A stretch of 57,783 nt of DNA, taken from contig JAKSLR010000020.1 in assembly GCA_024401095.1 (NCBI GenBank), forward strand, positions 1-57,783, in the 5' to 3' direction. This DNA comes from Bacteroidaceae bacterium. Lineage in GTDB: Bacteria > Bacteroidota > Bacteroidia > Bacteroidales > Bacteroidaceae. This document shows positions 26,647 to 35,565 of the stretch, one piece after another. Both the position numbers and the translations under genes were made by a program. A model generated the notes under the pieces. It had not been told where the DNA came from and did no database searches. It was given only the letters and a program-made list of their open reading frames with translations. Every line of letters starts with the position of its first letter. Position 1 is the first letter of the stretch.

Positions 26647-26677
26647 AGGGTGGGGTGAAAATCCCACCCTATTTTTG
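26647..26677 (+). terminator. Terminator of the efflux operon, overlapping the next promoter
   Basis: Stem AGGGTGGG (26647-26654) with CCCACCCT (26663-26670), then ATTTTTG. A weaker TAGGG/CCCTA hairpin lies just upstream. The T tract is shared with the next -7 element. Confidence 0.75.
26670..26677 (+). promoter_or_regulatory. Promoter -7 element TATTTTTG
   Basis: TAnnTTTG consensus about 40 nt upstream of the beta-barrel ATG. Its first base is the last base of the terminator stem. Confidence 0.6.
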
Positions 26678-26717
26678 CATCAGAAAAAGAATAATAACTC
26701 ATTAAAAACAGATAAAC

Positions 26718-27470
26718 ATGAAAGGTATATTGACTAAAGTAGCTATCCTAGCACTTACAATGACTTGCACTTCTATTTCTGTCAATGCTCAGAACTATCG
26801 CAGAGGAGATTATAAGCATCGTGGAGCATCAAGCACTGTCTCTTCTATTGCTCATTCTTTTGGAGGAGGTTATAGAGATTACCGCTATCATGATGGCAAC
26901 TATACAGGCATTCGCTTGGGTGCTAACAGTGCCTCTCTCCTATTTGATGGTACCGGAGGCATTAATAAAAACAGCTTTACAGGAATGAACTTTGGATTTG
27001 TCAACGGATTCCGAATGGCTCCTTATGTCCCTCTTTACCTAGAATCAGGAATACTATATACCCACAAAGGAGTAAAAGGAAGTAAGAACGGTGAGCAATT
27101 GAAAGTCAGCATGCATTATTTTGAAGTCCCATTGGTATTCAAATATAAGATCTATCTGGACGATGGATTAAACAATATCTCTCTACAGCCATTCTTTGGA
27201 GGATATGCATCACTTGGCTTTGCAGGAAAAACCAAAGACTTTAGTAGTTATACCAGCAGCAACACCTTTGGGAAAAATGCATTTGGTAATTTTGATGGAG
27301 GTTTGAGAGTAGGCTGTGGATTTGAATTTGAGAATCTGTATCTAGAAGTTGCATATGACAGAGGTTTAGCCAATGTAGCGCGTGACAATTTCCATCATCT
27401 GGGATACGACAACTTCAACGATCAGATTAACACCTCCACTCTATCAGCAACTATTGGATTTAATTTCTGA
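26718..27470 (+). CDS. Outer membrane beta-barrel protein (PorT-like)
   Basis: A 250-residue protein with a signal peptide (to about residue 24, SVNAQ) and a small outer-membrane beta-barrel: alternating hydrophobic strands such as YTGIRLGANSASLLF, YVPLYLESGILYTHKG, NISLQPFFGGYASLGFAG and a last strand ending IGFNF with terminal Phe. This is the porin-family/PorT-like layout common in Bacteroidota. Cargo or function unknown. It is monocistronic with its own promoter and terminator. Confidence 0.82.
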   Translation: MKGILTKVAILALTMTCTSISVNAQNYRRGDYKHRGASSTVSSIAHSFGGGYRDYRYHDGNYTGIRLGANSASLLFDGTGGINKNSFTGMNFGFVNGFRMAPYVPLYLESGILYTHKGVKGSKNGEQLKVSMHYFEVPLVFKYKIYLDDGLNNISLQPFFGGYASLGFAGKTKDFSSYTSSNTFGKNAFGNFDGGLRVGCGFEFENLYLEVAYDRGLANVARDNFHHLGYDNFNDQINTSTLSATIGFNF

Positions 27471-27497
27471 TATCCATATTATAAAAAAGGAATTAAT

Positions 27498-27528
27498 AAA
27501 AAAAGACCGCTTGAAGCGGTCTTTTTTA
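27498..27528 (+). terminator. Bidirectional terminator
   Basis: A perfect AAAAAGACCGC / GCGGTCTTTTT stem with a TTGAA loop and a T run on either strand, between convergent genes. Confidence 0.88.
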
Positions 27529-27543
27529 CTTTAAATAAATATC

Positions 27544-27906
27544 TTACAGTTTTTTTCTAAGAGCGGTTGCTTTTTCGGCTGCTTTCTCAGCTTTTTTGGT
27601 TGCCTTTTCAGCCTTTGCTACAGCCTTTTCCTGAGCTTTTTGTGACTTGATTGCTGTATCAAAAACCTTCTTCTTTGCCTTATAATCTGCTAATTCCGCC
27701 TTCTTTTCACCCAATTCTCTGTTTAATGCAGAATTTGTCTTATCCAATTTCAACTTAGATTTGATTATCTTAATCTCACTGTTAACAATTTCAATCTTTG
27801 CCTTATATTCTGTGCTTAATTCCTTATCTGTCTTGCTTTGGGCAGAAGAAACTGCAGGTACACACATCAGTGCAGCAACTGCTAACAATTTCATCATTTT
27901 TTTCAT
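27544..27906 (-). CDS. Secreted Lys/Ala-rich coiled-coil protein, unknown function
   Basis: A 120-residue protein with a clear signal peptide (MKKMMKLLAVAALMCVPAVS, cleaved near SAQ) and a mature chain that is almost entirely helical and charged, ending in repeated KAEKA units (about 90-115). The sequence predicts an extended coiled coil in the periplasm. No family recognised; low-complexity composition limits homology claims. Own promoter at 27941-27948. Confidence 0.7.
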   Translation of the reverse strand: MKKMMKLLAVAALMCVPAVSSAQSKTDKELSTEYKAKIEIVNSEIKIIKSKLKLDKTNSALNRELGEKKAELADYKAKKKVFDTAIKSQKAQEKAVAKAEKATKKAEKAAEKATALRKKL

Positions 27907-27940
27907 AATGCTATCATTTAACTAATTATCATTTTATCCG

Positions 27941-27948
27941 CAAAATTA
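27941..27948 (-). promoter_or_regulatory. Promoter -7 element TAATTTTG
   Basis: TAnnTTTG consensus on the minus strand, about 35 nt upstream of the coiled-coil gene ATG; divergent from the DUF5686 promoter. Confidence 0.7.
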
Positions 27949-27990
27949 AGGATTATATTCGAAAAAGCCAATTATTCCAATGAAAAAGTG

Positions 27991-27998
27991 TAACTTTG
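27991..27998 (+). promoter_or_regulatory. Promoter -7 element TAACTTTG
   Basis: TAnnTTTG consensus 26-33 nt upstream of the DUF5686-like gene ATG. Confidence 0.7.
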
Positions 27999-28023
27999 AA
28001 GCAATTTCAAGAATATAAAAACT

Positions 28024-30180
28024 ATGAAAGATTCTTCACATCTCCGGTTTTTCCTTATAATCACTTTGTTGCTGATGTGCCTTGCTCAAATTCATGCGAC
28101 AGTCCCTCCTCAAAGATGGAGTTCAGATTCTTTAATGCGAACCCTGTGGAAATATAGCGAACGCTATGAAAATATGGTACCCCATTATGAATCACGCATA
28201 TACATGAAAAGACATGTATGGAAACATAAGAAAAATGTACTCATGGAACTGGTGCCGCAAATGATGAGCTTTGAAAAAGGTACTTCTGAATATGTAAGTG
28301 AAAGTTTAAGCGAACTGAACTATACAGCACCAGACATCTATGACCGGCACGTTTTAGCAGCATACGGTACGATTCCAAGTCTAAAAGGAACATCGGATAT
28401 GATTATGGATTATTTCACTCTCAACATATATTCTGAGAAGATGATATCCGACCATCTCCTTTCTCCGTTTATATATGAGAATGCTAAATATTATTATTTT
28501 GTAGTGAAAGAAGTTTTAGGAGACGAAGCAACTATAACATTTCTGCCCCAATACTCCAACACCCAACTGGTAAAAGGGCAATTTACGTTGGACATGAAAA
28601 ATCATGTTGTTAAGAACACCCAATTCGAAGGACGTTACGAATTCATGAAATTCGAAGTGAATATGGAAATGGGAAAAGAAGGCTTAGCCATGTATCTTCC
28701 TATACAGAGTGAACTAAAATTCAACTTCAATTTTGCTGGAAATAAACTCGAAGGAAACTATCTATGTTCTTATGAATATACAAAACTTGACCGTGAGTAT
28801 AAAAGACCATATGAAAAACGCCATTCTCACGATTTAACCGACCAATACACTTTAAGCTTGGATACCACGCAATTACGTATTGACTCGCTATTAGTTGCTC
28901 AAAATCGATTCTTTCCATTAACAGAAAAAGAGCAACAGATATACAGAGAATATGCACAACGCAGAGACTCAATTGAACGGCAAAGAACATCTCTTTCCAA
29001 CGAGAAAAATTCTAGTGGTATTAACTGGGGAGAGATAGGAAAGTCAATGGTTGCAAGCAATGAGATTAATGCGCCATTATTTGGAAAAATAAAGACCTCA
29101 CCACTTCTTGCTCCTATGCTTTTCAACTATTCAAAGACAAGGGGTCTAGACTGGCGTCAAGAACTAAACTACCAGAAAGATGGCAAACATACATCCTTAC
29201 AAGTTTCTCCACTATTAGGCTATAATATTACCTACAAAGAAATTGATTGGCGCATGAAAGTCGGCTTTGACTATTGGAAGAAAATGCAAGCTCATTTAGA
29301 TTTGGAAATAGGAAACGGATATAGAACTTTCAGCAGTGACCTTGCAGATATCATTAAGGAAGCAGAGGCAAAAGATGTAGAAAAACTGATGCTGAATTAC
29401 TTTAATGACACTCATGCTAAAATCAATCATAGGATTGAGCCTCTCAATGGATTTGAAATTACGTTAGGTGTAACTTGGTATAAACGTAATCTTAAAAAGA
29501 AATATGGTACACCCGAAGAATACGAGGAAATTTTAGGAAACATGAAAGATACTTACACGACTTTTGCACCACGGGTGAGAGTTGATTGGACACCTGGGAA
29601 GTATTACTATTGGAACCGAAATAAAAAAGTTACCGTATACACACCTGCCCCTACTTTTTCTGTAGACTGGGAGAAAGGAGTCAGTGGCATTTTTGGCAGC
29701 GAGGGTAGCTACCAGCGATATGAAATTGAAATTAGCCATGAAAAAGAATATCGTGTACAAGATCGTTTCTCCTATCGGTTAGGATATGGAAAGTTTACAG
29801 ACCAGAAAGATGTGTACTTCGTTGATTTCAACAATTTTTCACACAACCGCCTTCCTGACGGATGGGTTGAAGACATTGGAGGAACCTTCCACTTACTAGA
29901 TTATCGCTGGTACAGTTCTGCTAGTGAATACCTCCGAGGTCACCTCACCTACGAATCACCGAGCCTATTTCTTTCCAGACTCTTTAAAGGAGCAAGCCAT
30001 GCTATCCAAAGTGAAAGGTTCTATTTAAGTGGTTTAATTATGAAACACCTTAATCCATACGTAGAAATTGGTTATGGATTTGCAACCCATATCTTCGATA
30101 TCGGATTATTTGGTTCCACCATGAATGGAACAGGATACAACTGTGGCGTTAAGTTCTCATTTGAGCTTTTCAAGAAATAA
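28024..30180 (+). CDS. DUF5686-like outer membrane protein
   Basis: A 718-residue exported protein (signal peptide to about residue 26). Segments WKYSERYENMVPHYESRIYM near the start, many amphipathic beta strands and a C-terminal KFSFELFKK resemble the Bacteroidota DUF5686 family of predicted beta-barrel proteins. Many relatives are longer, carrying an N-terminal carboxypeptidase-regulatory-like domain; this copy lacks it and begins directly with the family domain. Function unknown; probably outer membrane. Confidence 0.78.
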   Translation: MKDSSHLRFFLIITLLLMCLAQIHATVPPQRWSSDSLMRTLWKYSERYENMVPHYESRIYMKRHVWKHKKNVLMELVPQMMSFEKGTSEYVSESLSELNYTAPDIYDRHVLAAYGTIPSLKGTSDMIMDYFTLNIYSEKMISDHLLSPFIYENAKYYYFVVKEVLGDEATITFLPQYSNTQLVKGQFTLDMKNHVVKNTQFEGRYEFMKFEVNMEMGKEGLAMYLPIQSELKFNFNFAGNKLEGNYLCSYEYTKLDREYKRPYEKRHSHDLTDQYTLSLDTTQLRIDSLLVAQNRFFPLTEKEQQIYREYAQRRDSIERQRTSLSNEKNSSGINWGEIGKSMVASNEINAPLFGKIKTSPLLAPMLFNYSKTRGLDWRQELNYQKDGKHTSLQVSPLLGYNITYKEIDWRMKVGFDYWKKMQAHLDLEIGNGYRTFSSDLADIIKEAEAKDVEKLMLNYFNDTHAKINHRIEPLNGFEITLGVTWYKRNLKKKYGTPEEYEEILGNMKDTYTTFAPRVRVDWTPGKYYYWNRNKKVTVYTPAPTFSVDWEKGVSGIFGSEGSYQRYEIEISHEKEYRVQDRFSYRLGYGKFTDQKDVYFVDFNNFSHNRLPDGWVEDIGGTFHLLDYRWYSSASEYLRGHLTYESPSLFLSRLFKGASHAIQSERFYLSGLIMKHLNPYVEIGYGFATHIFDIGLFGSTMNGTGYNCGVKFSFELFKK

Positions 30181-30183
30181 AAA

Positions 30184-30246
30184 AAGTCCGTAATCACGGA
30201 CTTCCTTGTCCGTCCTTACGGATTACGTTGTCCATAAGGACGGACT
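30184..30246 (+). terminator. Tandem hairpins between convergent genes
   Basis: Two nested-motif hairpins: AAGTCCGT / ACGGACTT (30184-30203, AATC loop) and GTCCGTCCTTA / TAAGGACGGAC (30208-30245, 16-nt loop). Both use the same GTCCGT word, so alternative pairing between them is possible. No long T run follows. They lie between the DUF5686-like gene and the DUF4838 gene and likely end transcription from both sides. Confidence 0.6.
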
Positions 30247-30264
30247 TGTACAAAGAATATATCC

Positions 30265-32448
30265 CTAATAGACAGATACTTCATCAAGGAAAAACCATGC
30301 TGGGTAACCGACCCCATAATGCCAATCTGGACACATCCCTAAAGTTTGAATGTCAACCTTAATGTATCTAGCATTAATAGGAGTTTCACTTTGTACTCTA
30401 CCAGGAACAAATTTTACCTGAACGTCTCGGTCTTCCGGGAAAGAAAAGACGCCAAACTCTTGGAAATGCTCCCCGTCTTCACTAATACTGTAGCGCCCTC
30501 CCTTAGGAAGCAAAATCCATGCACCAAGTTGATGAAGGAAATCTGTTTCTATAGTATTGAATGTTTTCAGCTCACCAAGATCTATTATGAAACTTGCATC
30601 ACGGCCTTCCCAGCCAACCCAACTTTCAACATATGTTGTTCCACCATACAACTCATCCGTCAAAGCGCTATCTGCAATCGGCTGATACTTCTTGTCTGGC
30701 TTAGATAAAAATGCCACTTTAGCTCCTGCTGCCAAACTCTTTTTTTCCTGAGGAATAAAACGTTTACGATAGAGTTCACAATAATCTTCTGGTGCATTAT
30801 TACGTTCATTAAGGCTCTTCACACCAAACTTACGGGTACGTTGTTGAAACAAGTCCAAATCTGCTTTTACCTTGTCCTTGTTCCCTCCTTGCTCTGTACG
30901 GGCAATTTCTAATTCTGAATATTGCAAAGTCAATCTAGACAACTGAACATGGTATAGTTTTTCTGCATCATCCCCTACTGCAGCTTCTGCCTTATCGAAG
31001 AGTTCATTATAGACCTTACGTAAATGCGCATTAAGCATTCCGTCCTTGTGAGTAATAGGAGAATCATATATCCAAAGTTCTTTGCCGCTTGCAAGTAATG
31101 CGCCCTCCATGATTTTTTGATATTGGTAAAGGTATGGAGCTGCTGCACCATAATAACCGACCATAAAGGTTTTCATCAGTTCATCAACATCTTGGTAAGG
31201 ATTCCACATGAGTTTACTCAAGATGTATGCACGCATTTCACTGAAATCGCCACCTTTGATTCCATTAACTTGAGCAAAATGCATAGTAGCATGATGATCT
31301 TTGAAAGTCTGCATGTTTTTTTGCAAAATATGGAAATTCGGGAATGGAGAGACAATGTTGTCAAAATTGATTCCATAATCCCATACAAAAATATTATCAG
31401 AAATCTTAGACCAACCTTCTAAAGCTTGCATAAAATACTGTCCTGAAGCATTATCCGTCAAAGGTACTTCACGCTTGCAATCTATGTCACAAAGCATTAT
31501 GTTCACATTCGGAAGCGGTTTTACATGTCTAGGAGGCTGCATAGTAAACAGATAGGCCAACGTAGAAAATTCTTTATCAGGATAATGGCTTGCCAACTTG
31601 TTCAAAAAATGGATAAATACTCCAGAAGGAGAGCCCTCATATTCCTCTAGTTTCCTGCATTCTTCACAAGAGCACTGTGTATTGTTACCGTCGTTCTGAC
31701 TCACTGAAATCATCTTCAGATCAGGATGTGCAGCAAAAATACTGTCCAGCTGATGAACACATGCATCAAAGACTGCAGGATTAGTCAGGCACCACTGGCT
31801 GTGATCTCCAGGACGACGTTCGCCATTAATGAAAGAATACCATTCCGGATGCTCCTTTCCAAACTGCTTTGAGGGTAATATCCGATTAAAAGTATGGACC
31901 CACATATCATCTATGAACATTTCATTTGGTTCCTCTAACCTATACCACATCTTGTAAATTGGGTCATCATTCCCGTAACTGTATGTCTGACGGTAACGAA
32001 AAGCAGGTGTTTCCACCCTATTTAAATCTGGCACGGTTATTGATGCTTTTTTGGGGCAGTCAAAGCATTCTGCTGCCCAATAATGAACTCCCAAATAATC
32101 TTCCAGTAAAGTCACTACACCATAGATAGCACCTTTATCACCTCCACTTTGAATGAACAAAGAGCCATTGTTCGTCAATAAACGGAAACCATCTTCTCCG
32201 GCGTCATTAGCCTTTCCACCTATATAGATGTTTCCTTTCCCAGTCGTCTTTTCGGTTAATATAGGCAATTGTGCGCCACTCATTTGTTTTACGAACTGTT
32301 GGAGCAATTTGGCTGCCTGTTGATTCACAGGATTGTCCTCAACTAGAACCAAACGAGATACAGCTTTTCCGTTTTTTGTTAATGAAACTTGTGCTGAAGC
32401 CAATAAACTTAGGCAAAAACTAAAGCAAAAAAACAAAAATCTATTCAT
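30265..32448 (-). CDS. DUF4838 glycosidase-like secreted protein with discoidin-like C terminus
   Basis: A 727-residue secreted protein (signal peptide ending LASAQ, about residue 20). The N-terminal part (about 20-130) resembles the GH20/GH67-type domain 2 (GKGNIYIGGKANDAGEDGF); the middle is a DUF4838 barrel (VSQNDGNNTQCSCEECRKLE, with a possible CxC metal or disulfide site); the C terminus (about 590-727) resembles an F5/8 discoidin carbohydrate-binding domain (GWEGRDASFIIDLGEL). It probably degrades a uronic-acid or amino-sugar glycan. The ATG at 32448 follows the promoter at 32475-32482, excluding the upstream in-frame start at 32514. No SusCD pair is adjacent. Confidence 0.8.
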   Translation of the reverse strand: MNRFLFFCFSFCLSLLASAQVSLTKNGKAVSRLVLVEDNPVNQQAAKLLQQFVKQMSGAQLPILTEKTTGKGNIYIGGKANDAGEDGFRLLTNNGSLFIQSGGDKGAIYGVVTLLEDYLGVHYWAAECFDCPKKASITVPDLNRVETPAFRYRQTYSYGNDDPIYKMWYRLEEPNEMFIDDMWVHTFNRILPSKQFGKEHPEWYSFINGERRPGDHSQWCLTNPAVFDACVHQLDSIFAAHPDLKMISVSQNDGNNTQCSCEECRKLEEYEGSPSGVFIHFLNKLASHYPDKEFSTLAYLFTMQPPRHVKPLPNVNIMLCDIDCKREVPLTDNASGQYFMQALEGWSKISDNIFVWDYGINFDNIVSPFPNFHILQKNMQTFKDHHATMHFAQVNGIKGGDFSEMRAYILSKLMWNPYQDVDELMKTFMVGYYGAAAPYLYQYQKIMEGALLASGKELWIYDSPITHKDGMLNAHLRKVYNELFDKAEAAVGDDAEKLYHVQLSRLTLQYSELEIARTEQGGNKDKVKADLDLFQQRTRKFGVKSLNERNNAPEDYCELYRKRFIPQEKKSLAAGAKVAFLSKPDKKYQPIADSALTDELYGGTTYVESWVGWEGRDASFIIDLGELKTFNTIETDFLHQLGAWILLPKGGRYSISEDGEHFQEFGVFSFPEDRDVQVKFVPGRVQSETPINARYIKVDIQTLGMCPDWHYGVGYPAWFFLDEVSVY

Positions 32449-32474
32449 GTTGTTTATATTCTTTTTCTTTGCCC

Positions 32475-32482
32475 CAAATTTA
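32475..32482 (-). promoter_or_regulatory. Promoter -7 element TAAATTTG
   Basis: TAnnTTTG consensus on the minus strand about 27 nt upstream of the DUF4838 gene ATG. Confidence 0.65.
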
Positions 32483-32544
32483 AGAATAATTCCTCCAAAA
32501 CTGAAAAAAAACAATTCTTTTTTCCATGTGTAGAAAACTCTCTC

Positions 32545-32552
32545 TATCTTTG
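32545..32552 (+). promoter_or_regulatory. Promoter -7 element TATCTTTG
   Basis: TAnnTTTG consensus 22-29 nt upstream of the DMT transporter ATG at 32574. Confidence 0.7.
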
Positions 32553-32573
32553 CGCCAATTTTTTCAAGGTATT

Positions 32574-33557
32574 ATGTATAAAGGAGAACTTATTTCGTTG
32601 GTAGTGGCAATGTCGTGGACAGCCACTGCATTGTTTGCAGAAGTTGCATCTAAACGTATGGGATCACTAGCACTAAACGTGTTAAGAATGATTCTTTCCT
32701 TATTACTTCTTGGAGCCACTCTATGGATTACATTAGGAGTTCCTTTCCCTTTAATGGCTGATGGACAAACCTGGTTCTGGCTAAGCCTTTCTGGATTTGT
32801 AGGCTATGTGTTAGGCGACTTCTGCTTATTCCAAAGTTACGTTCTCATGAACTCCCGTTTCGGACAGCTATTTATGACTTTGGCCTCACCGGCTGCCGCT
32901 ATAACAGCATGGATGCTTTTAGGAGAACATATGAAACCGTTGGCAGTATTGGGAATGATAGTCACATTAGTTGGTATTAGCCTATCCATTATGAGCAAGG
33001 GAGAAGAAAACGGGAAAAAACTAGAATTAAAGCTTCCGCTCAAAGGCGTCTTATTTGGAATTGGTGCTGGTATGGGTCAAGGTGTCGGTTTAGTTCTCAG
33101 CAAAGTTGGCATGGAGTATTATTCTGCCGCCATCGCTGCTAATGGAATCACAGATATGGCATCTTACATAAATGAAAATGCCCTCTTCCCCGTCTCTTTG
33201 GATTTCATGATGCCTTTTGCTTCAACTATGATTCGTGCAATAACAGGATTTATGGGATTTACCATTGCCCTACTTTTATTTTCAAAAACAGCAAAACATC
33301 TTTTTATTGAAGGCCTACACGATTCACGTGCCATGTCATGCGCATTAGGCGCTGCAATTTTTGGGCCATTTGTCGGTGTCAGCCTTTCCTTGATGGCTAC
33401 ACTATACACTAGTGCAGGAATTGCACAGACTATCATGGCTACAACTCCTGTATTAATCATCGCGCCATCGTGGTTCTTGTTCCGACAGAAAGTAACCCCA
33501 TTAGAAGTTATTGGCGCCGTTATAGCAGTACTTGGAGTTACCCTGTTCTTTATTTAA
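32574..33557 (+). CDS. EamA/DMT-family transporter
   Basis: A 327-residue inner-membrane transporter with about ten helices in two EamA halves (SWTATALFAEVASKRMG at the start; TTPVLIIAPSWFLFRQKVTP and LEVIGAVIAVLGVTLFFI at the end). A central cytoplasmic loop (KGEENGKKLELKLPLKG) separates the halves. It is distinct in sequence from the DMT protein at 1034-1951. ATG chosen at 32574 with AAGG just upstream; the in-frame start at 32526 precedes the promoter. Substrate unknown. Confidence 0.85.
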   Translation: MYKGELISLVVAMSWTATALFAEVASKRMGSLALNVLRMILSLLLLGATLWITLGVPFPLMADGQTWFWLSLSGFVGYVLGDFCLFQSYVLMNSRFGQLFMTLASPAAAITAWMLLGEHMKPLAVLGMIVTLVGISLSIMSKGEENGKKLELKLPLKGVLFGIGAGMGQGVGLVLSKVGMEYYSAAIAANGITDMASYINENALFPVSLDFMMPFASTMIRAITGFMGFTIALLLFSKTAKHLFIEGLHDSRAMSCALGAAIFGPFVGVSLSLMATLYTSAGIAQTIMATTPVLIIAPSWFLFRQKVTPLEVIGAVIAVLGVTLFFI

Positions 33558-33570
33558 AAGTACACTATAA

Positions 33571-33615
33571 AAAAAGAAGGCTTCGAAAGTTGCAATTTTC
33601 GAAGCCTTCTTTTTT
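33571..33615 (+). terminator. Bidirectional terminator
   Basis: An 18-bp stem built around GAAGGCTTCGAAA / TTTCGAAGCCTTC with flanking A and T runs, between the convergent DMT and carboxylesterase genes. Confidence 0.88.
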
Positions 33616-33626
33616 ATGACTTGATC

Positions 33627-35285
33627 TTACTTACCAGCAGCACGTGCAGCACGGTCTGGGTCATTTAAGACCTCACACTTTGTATTCAAAACCATTACAG
33701 CACCTTCTTCTGGGGTATATTCTGGCCATTCAGGAAGTAAATCATTGTTAGGATTACCAGTCTTCATGAAACTCAATAAAGCTGCACTCATCTTATCACT
33801 CAATTCACGAGGTTCCTTACCACCACCAGTATGAGTAACCATGCGATCGGTGTTTTTAAACCAATAACAGATATCTGCACAATGGAATGCCTTCATTCTA
33901 CCATTGAAAAGATTAGGCTGATAATCAAACAAGGCCATATAAATTGGAGCAGCTTGAACTTTCTTAGCATTTGCAGAAGCAATAACCATATCACGAGTAG
34001 CACTTGCCAAATTATATACATCTATTGGCTTTGTCTTACCTAAAACACCTTCATAAGCTGCATATACAGCTGCTGCCTGTTCTGGAGTTTTAGCACCTCC
34101 ACCGAAACGACTTGGCTGCTGCAACATCTCAATAGCTTTCTCTTTAGGCATATCCTCTAATTCTGGCACATAACGGCTTGGGCCCCACTCTGCAGTTGTT
34201 GTACAGAACATCATAGGGACATCCTTTTGCCAACCTTCTGGATCTGCATAGAAATTATCTTTTGGGAAATGAACACCATCTGCAACTGGTGAGAAGCCAC
34301 CACGCATTGGAGCTGCAGGATGAGTTTCTGCAAACTTCTTGACACAAGCATTTGCCAAGTCGTAATACTCCCTCCAAGGCATTTGCTGAAGTTTTTCCAC
34401 TGATCCTAAACCAGACTCCTGGAGAATAAACTTTCCTAATTCTTGAGTATAACTTTGATCTGCTGCCTGATATGAATTTCCTGAAAGTGCAACACCTTTG
34501 TGAACCAATCCTTTGTTATCAGCCATAGCAACCATGTTACAAACCTTGGCACCACCACCAGACTGTCCCATAACTGTTACATTACCTGGATCTCCTCCAA
34601 AATTCTCAATATTGTTATGAATCCATTGAAGAGCTAAGTTAATGTCAAGCATACCTGCATTTCCAGAATCTGCGTATTTTTCATCTACACCACTAAAATC
34701 AGTATAACCCATAGGGCCTAAGCGATGATTGATTGATACAAATACGATATTGCCTTCACGAGCCAATGTCTCACCATGATAACCATCCTGTTCAATTCCG
34801 TTACCATTTGTGTATCCACCACCATGCAACCATACCAATACAGGACGCTTTTGCTTATCTGTAGCAGGAGTCCATACGTTCAACTTCAAACAATCTTCAC
34901 TTACATCATAATAATTCCAATGATCTGAGAATGTACCGTAATTGTTTCCATATTTTCCTTCTGTAATCTGAGGAGCAGAATCACCATAGAAAACAGTTGG
35001 CAACACACCTTCCCAAGGTTGTGGAGCCTTAGGAGCCATAAATCGGTTTTCACCGCTTGTTGGAGCACCATAAGGAATACCTAGCCAAGTATATACTCCG
35101 TGCATGACGAAACCTTTCACTTGACCATACTGTGTGTTAGCAATGGCAATTTCATCACCAATCTGCAACTGCTGTTCGTCAGGATTATAGCCCAAATACT
35201 CTTCTGCGCTCAACCCCTGCTTCTGGCCATTTGAGCATGACGCCAAAACAGCTCCAGCCATTAAAAATAAGGTTAATTTCTTCAT
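33627..35285 (-). CDS. Carboxylesterase family lipoprotein
   Basis: A 552-residue type-B carboxylesterase with a lipoprotein signal (lipobox LASC, about residue 13-16), so it is anchored in the envelope. The oxyanion region VLVWLHGGGYTNGNG (about 148) and the nucleophile motif VTVMGQSGGGAKV (about 235-247) are clear; family members usually have GESAGG, so GQSGGG is a variant. The catalytic His is probably in MKAFHCADICYWF (about 480). It hydrolyses an ester of unknown type. Own promoter. Confidence 0.88.
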   Translation of the reverse strand: MKKLTLFLMAGAVLASCSNGQKQGLSAEEYLGYNPDEQQLQIGDEIAIANTQYGQVKGFVMHGVYTWLGIPYGAPTSGENRFMAPKAPQPWEGVLPTVFYGDSAPQITEGKYGNNYGTFSDHWNYYDVSEDCLKLNVWTPATDKQKRPVLVWLHGGGYTNGNGIEQDGYHGETLAREGNIVFVSINHRLGPMGYTDFSGVDEKYADSGNAGMLDINLALQWIHNNIENFGGDPGNVTVMGQSGGGAKVCNMVAMADNKGLVHKGVALSGNSYQAADQSYTQELGKFILQESGLGSVEKLQQMPWREYYDLANACVKKFAETHPAAPMRGGFSPVADGVHFPKDNFYADPEGWQKDVPMMFCTTTAEWGPSRYVPELEDMPKEKAIEMLQQPSRFGGGAKTPEQAAAVYAAYEGVLGKTKPIDVYNLASATRDMVIASANAKKVQAAPIYMALFDYQPNLFNGRMKAFHCADICYWFKNTDRMVTHTGGGKEPRELSDKMSAALLSFMKTGNPNNDLLPEWPEYTPEEGAVMVLNTKCEVLNDPDRAARAAGK

Positions 35286-35332
35286 AGTTTTTTGTTATGT
35301 TAAAAGAATAATAGATTTTTACTTTATCGTCA

Positions 35333-35340
35333 CAAATATA
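35333..35340 (-). promoter_or_regulatory. Promoter -7 element TATATTTG
   Basis: TAnnTTTG consensus on the minus strand, about 48 nt upstream of the carboxylesterase ATG. The remaining roughly 180 nt up to the SPFH-gene promoter show nothing else I recognise. Confidence 0.65.
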
Positions 35341-35518
35341 GCCATTTATTATCTTTCATTCAAATCTTCAGAGGTTTTTCTTTTAGAAATGCAGCATGGT
35401 TTTATGACACATTGAATATGGAAATCTACATAAACGCAATAATTTATAAAAATAATTACTTTTATGCATGGATTTCGAGACAATATTGCAAAATCAACCA
35501 GCAGCATTTGATATTTCC

Positions 35519-35526
35519 TATCTTTG
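35519..35526 (+). promoter_or_regulatory. Promoter -7 element TATCTTTG
   Basis: TAnnTTTG consensus 40-47 nt upstream of the SPFH lipoprotein ATG. Confidence 0.7.
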
Positions 35527-35565
35527 CCATAACAACAAAAGAAAACCATTTAATTAAATATAGAT

